In this document: one piece after another, positions 40,228 through 41,354 of the stretch
How positions within the stretch are numbered: position 1 is the first letter of the stretch
Layout: each line of letters begins with the position of its first letter
Assembly: GCF_945649885.1 (NCBI RefSeq)
Contig: NZ_CALZFS010000008.1
Span: 1-41,354, forward strand
DNA from: an uncultured Corynebacterium sp.
GTDB lineage: Bacteria; Actinomycetota; Actinomycetes; Mycobacteriales; Mycobacteriaceae
DNA length: 41,354 nucleotides
Reading direction: 5' to 3'
The notes under the pieces: generated by a model
Database searches by the model: none
What the model saw: only the letters and a program-made list of their open reading frames with translations
Told to the model about the DNA's origin: nothing
Position numbers and translations under genes: made by a program

Positions 40228-40866
40228 CTAGTTGCTTTCCAGGTCTGCAATACGGTTGTCCAGAGCCTGGCGTGAAAGCTCCATCGACAGTCCTGCAGGA
40301 AAACCTCGACGAGCAAGGGCACCGATGATTCTCCTGAGTGCCTTGTCATAATCCGCACGGTCCTCTGGGATCCGTGATTCACTGCGGGCTTTCTTCTCCG
40401 CCACGGCACGAGCGGTTTCCTGCTCATCATCAGAATCAATCTGTTCCAATGCCAGCGCACGTGTCTGGGAATCCACCCCTTTATCACGGAGCTCCATGTC
40501 TAGAGCCCGGACAGATTTCCCCCGACGCTGTGCCCGCTGGCGGACCCACTCCCGGGCAAAAGCTTCATCATCAATAAGTTTTGCCCGGGTGAGATCTCCC
40601 AGGACCTCATTGATGATTTCCTCTTCGAAGTCCAGCGCAAGCAGACGTTTATGTAGCTCACTGCGGGAGCGGGCTCGTTGATCAAGAAGCAAGAGGGCAC
40701 GACGTCTGACTGTCGCCTTCTTTTCCTCTGCCTCATGGTCAAAGAATCCACTGGTTTCCCCTGCATTCTGACGCTCGGTGAATTCTTCCAGGGCAATACG
40801 TAACTTCTCTAACTTCTGTGCCTGTAGTTCTTCTCTGTGCACGGTGCGATCATGATCCCTGGTCAT
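40228..40866 (-). CDS. recX: Regulatory protein RecX
   Basis: [62 protein letters not shown]; adjacent to recA. Start 40866 preferred over 40941, which lies in a hairpin. Confidence 0.92.
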   Translation of the reverse strand: MTRDHDRTVHREELQAQKLEKLRIALEEFTERQNAGETSGFFDHEAEEKKATVRRRALLLLDQRARSRSELHKRLLALDFEEEIINEVLGDLTRAKLIDDEAFAREWVRQRAQRRGKSVRALDMELRDKGVDSQTRALALEQIDSDDEQETARAVAEKKARSESRIPEDRADYDKALRRIIGALARRGFPAGLSMELSRQALDNRIADLESN

Positions 40867-40902
40867 GGGAAGTGGGGCCCTCCTGTGGTGGCAGAAATTC
40901 CA

Positions 40903-40950
40903 CTGCAGGCGGTGTGCCAGGGAGGATTGTCCTCGGCACACCGCCTGCAG
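40903..40950 (-). terminator. recA-recX intercistronic hairpin
   Basis: ctgcaggcggtgtgcc / ggcacaccgcctgcag perfect 16-bp stem. Confidence 0.7.
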
Positions 40951-41000
40951 ATGGTAGGTTCTTACAGTGTTATCGTCTGTGACATACGCCCTGCTGTTTC

Positions 41001-41354
41001 TTAGTTTGCAGGGGACCCGCCATCATCATCGTCTTCATCATCGAAATCAACATTCGGAATGAGTTCCACTGGATCATCGCTCAGGTCGTCAGTAGCGTTT
41101 GCATACTTTCCAACACCGAGCTTCTTGAAGATTTTCTCTTCGATCTCGTCTGTGAGTTCTTGGTTTTCCTTGAGAAACAGGCGTGCCTTTTCCTTACCCT
41201 GTCCCAGCTGCTCACCTTCATAGGTGAACCAGGAACCGGACTTCTTGGCAATGCCATTGTCCACTGCAAGGTCAATAACGGAGGACTCACGGGAGATGCC
41301 CTCGCCATAGATGATGTCGAACTCCGCAATCTTGAATGGTGGGGAGACCTTGTT
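41001..41354 (-). CDS. recA: Recombinase A, C-terminal part (5' end outside window)
   Basis: [61 protein letters not shown], acidic DDEDDDD tail. Confidence 0.97.
   Translation of the reverse strand, partial: NKVSPPFKIAEFDIIYGEGISRESSVIDLAVDNGIAKKSGSWFTYEGEQLGQGKEKARLFLKENQELTDEIEEKIFKKLGVGKYANATDDLSDDPVELIPNVDFDDEDDDDGGSPAN

Overview
The window is chromosomal DNA from a Corynebacterium-type actinobacterium. Gene order closely follows the C. glutamicum and mycobacterial dtxR-galE ... lexA ... recA neighbourhood, judged from recalled synteny rather than a database search. Left to right it holds: the 3' end of dtxR, galE, a DUF4192-like gene, a PAC2 gene, a Ski2/Mtr4-like helicase, oxyR, a Tyr/Gly-rich membrane protein, hrpA, nrdR, divS, lexA, the PTS/fructose cluster (sugR, a degenerate PfkB gene, ptsI, fruR, fruK, ptsF, ptsH), a uracil permease, hflX, two uncharacterised genes, miaA, a conserved mia-cluster set, miaB, gluABCD, recX and the 3' part of recA. 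I saw no rRNA, tRNA, CRISPR array, transposase or prophage genes. It is mostly a conserved core region. The best leads are: (1) a PfkB paralogue translationally coupled to sugR that has lost essentially all sugar-kinase active-site motifs, a candidate pseudokinase or sugar-phosphate sensor; (2) apparent absence of dapF from the miaA-dapF-hflX locus, with two uncharacterised plus-strand genes there, one carrying a Gly/Cys/His tail; (3) an AmtR-type box upstream of gluA; (4) two SOS boxes in the divS/lexA interval; (5) a perfect 29-bp inverted repeat after oxyR, and several other hairpins and phased repeats.
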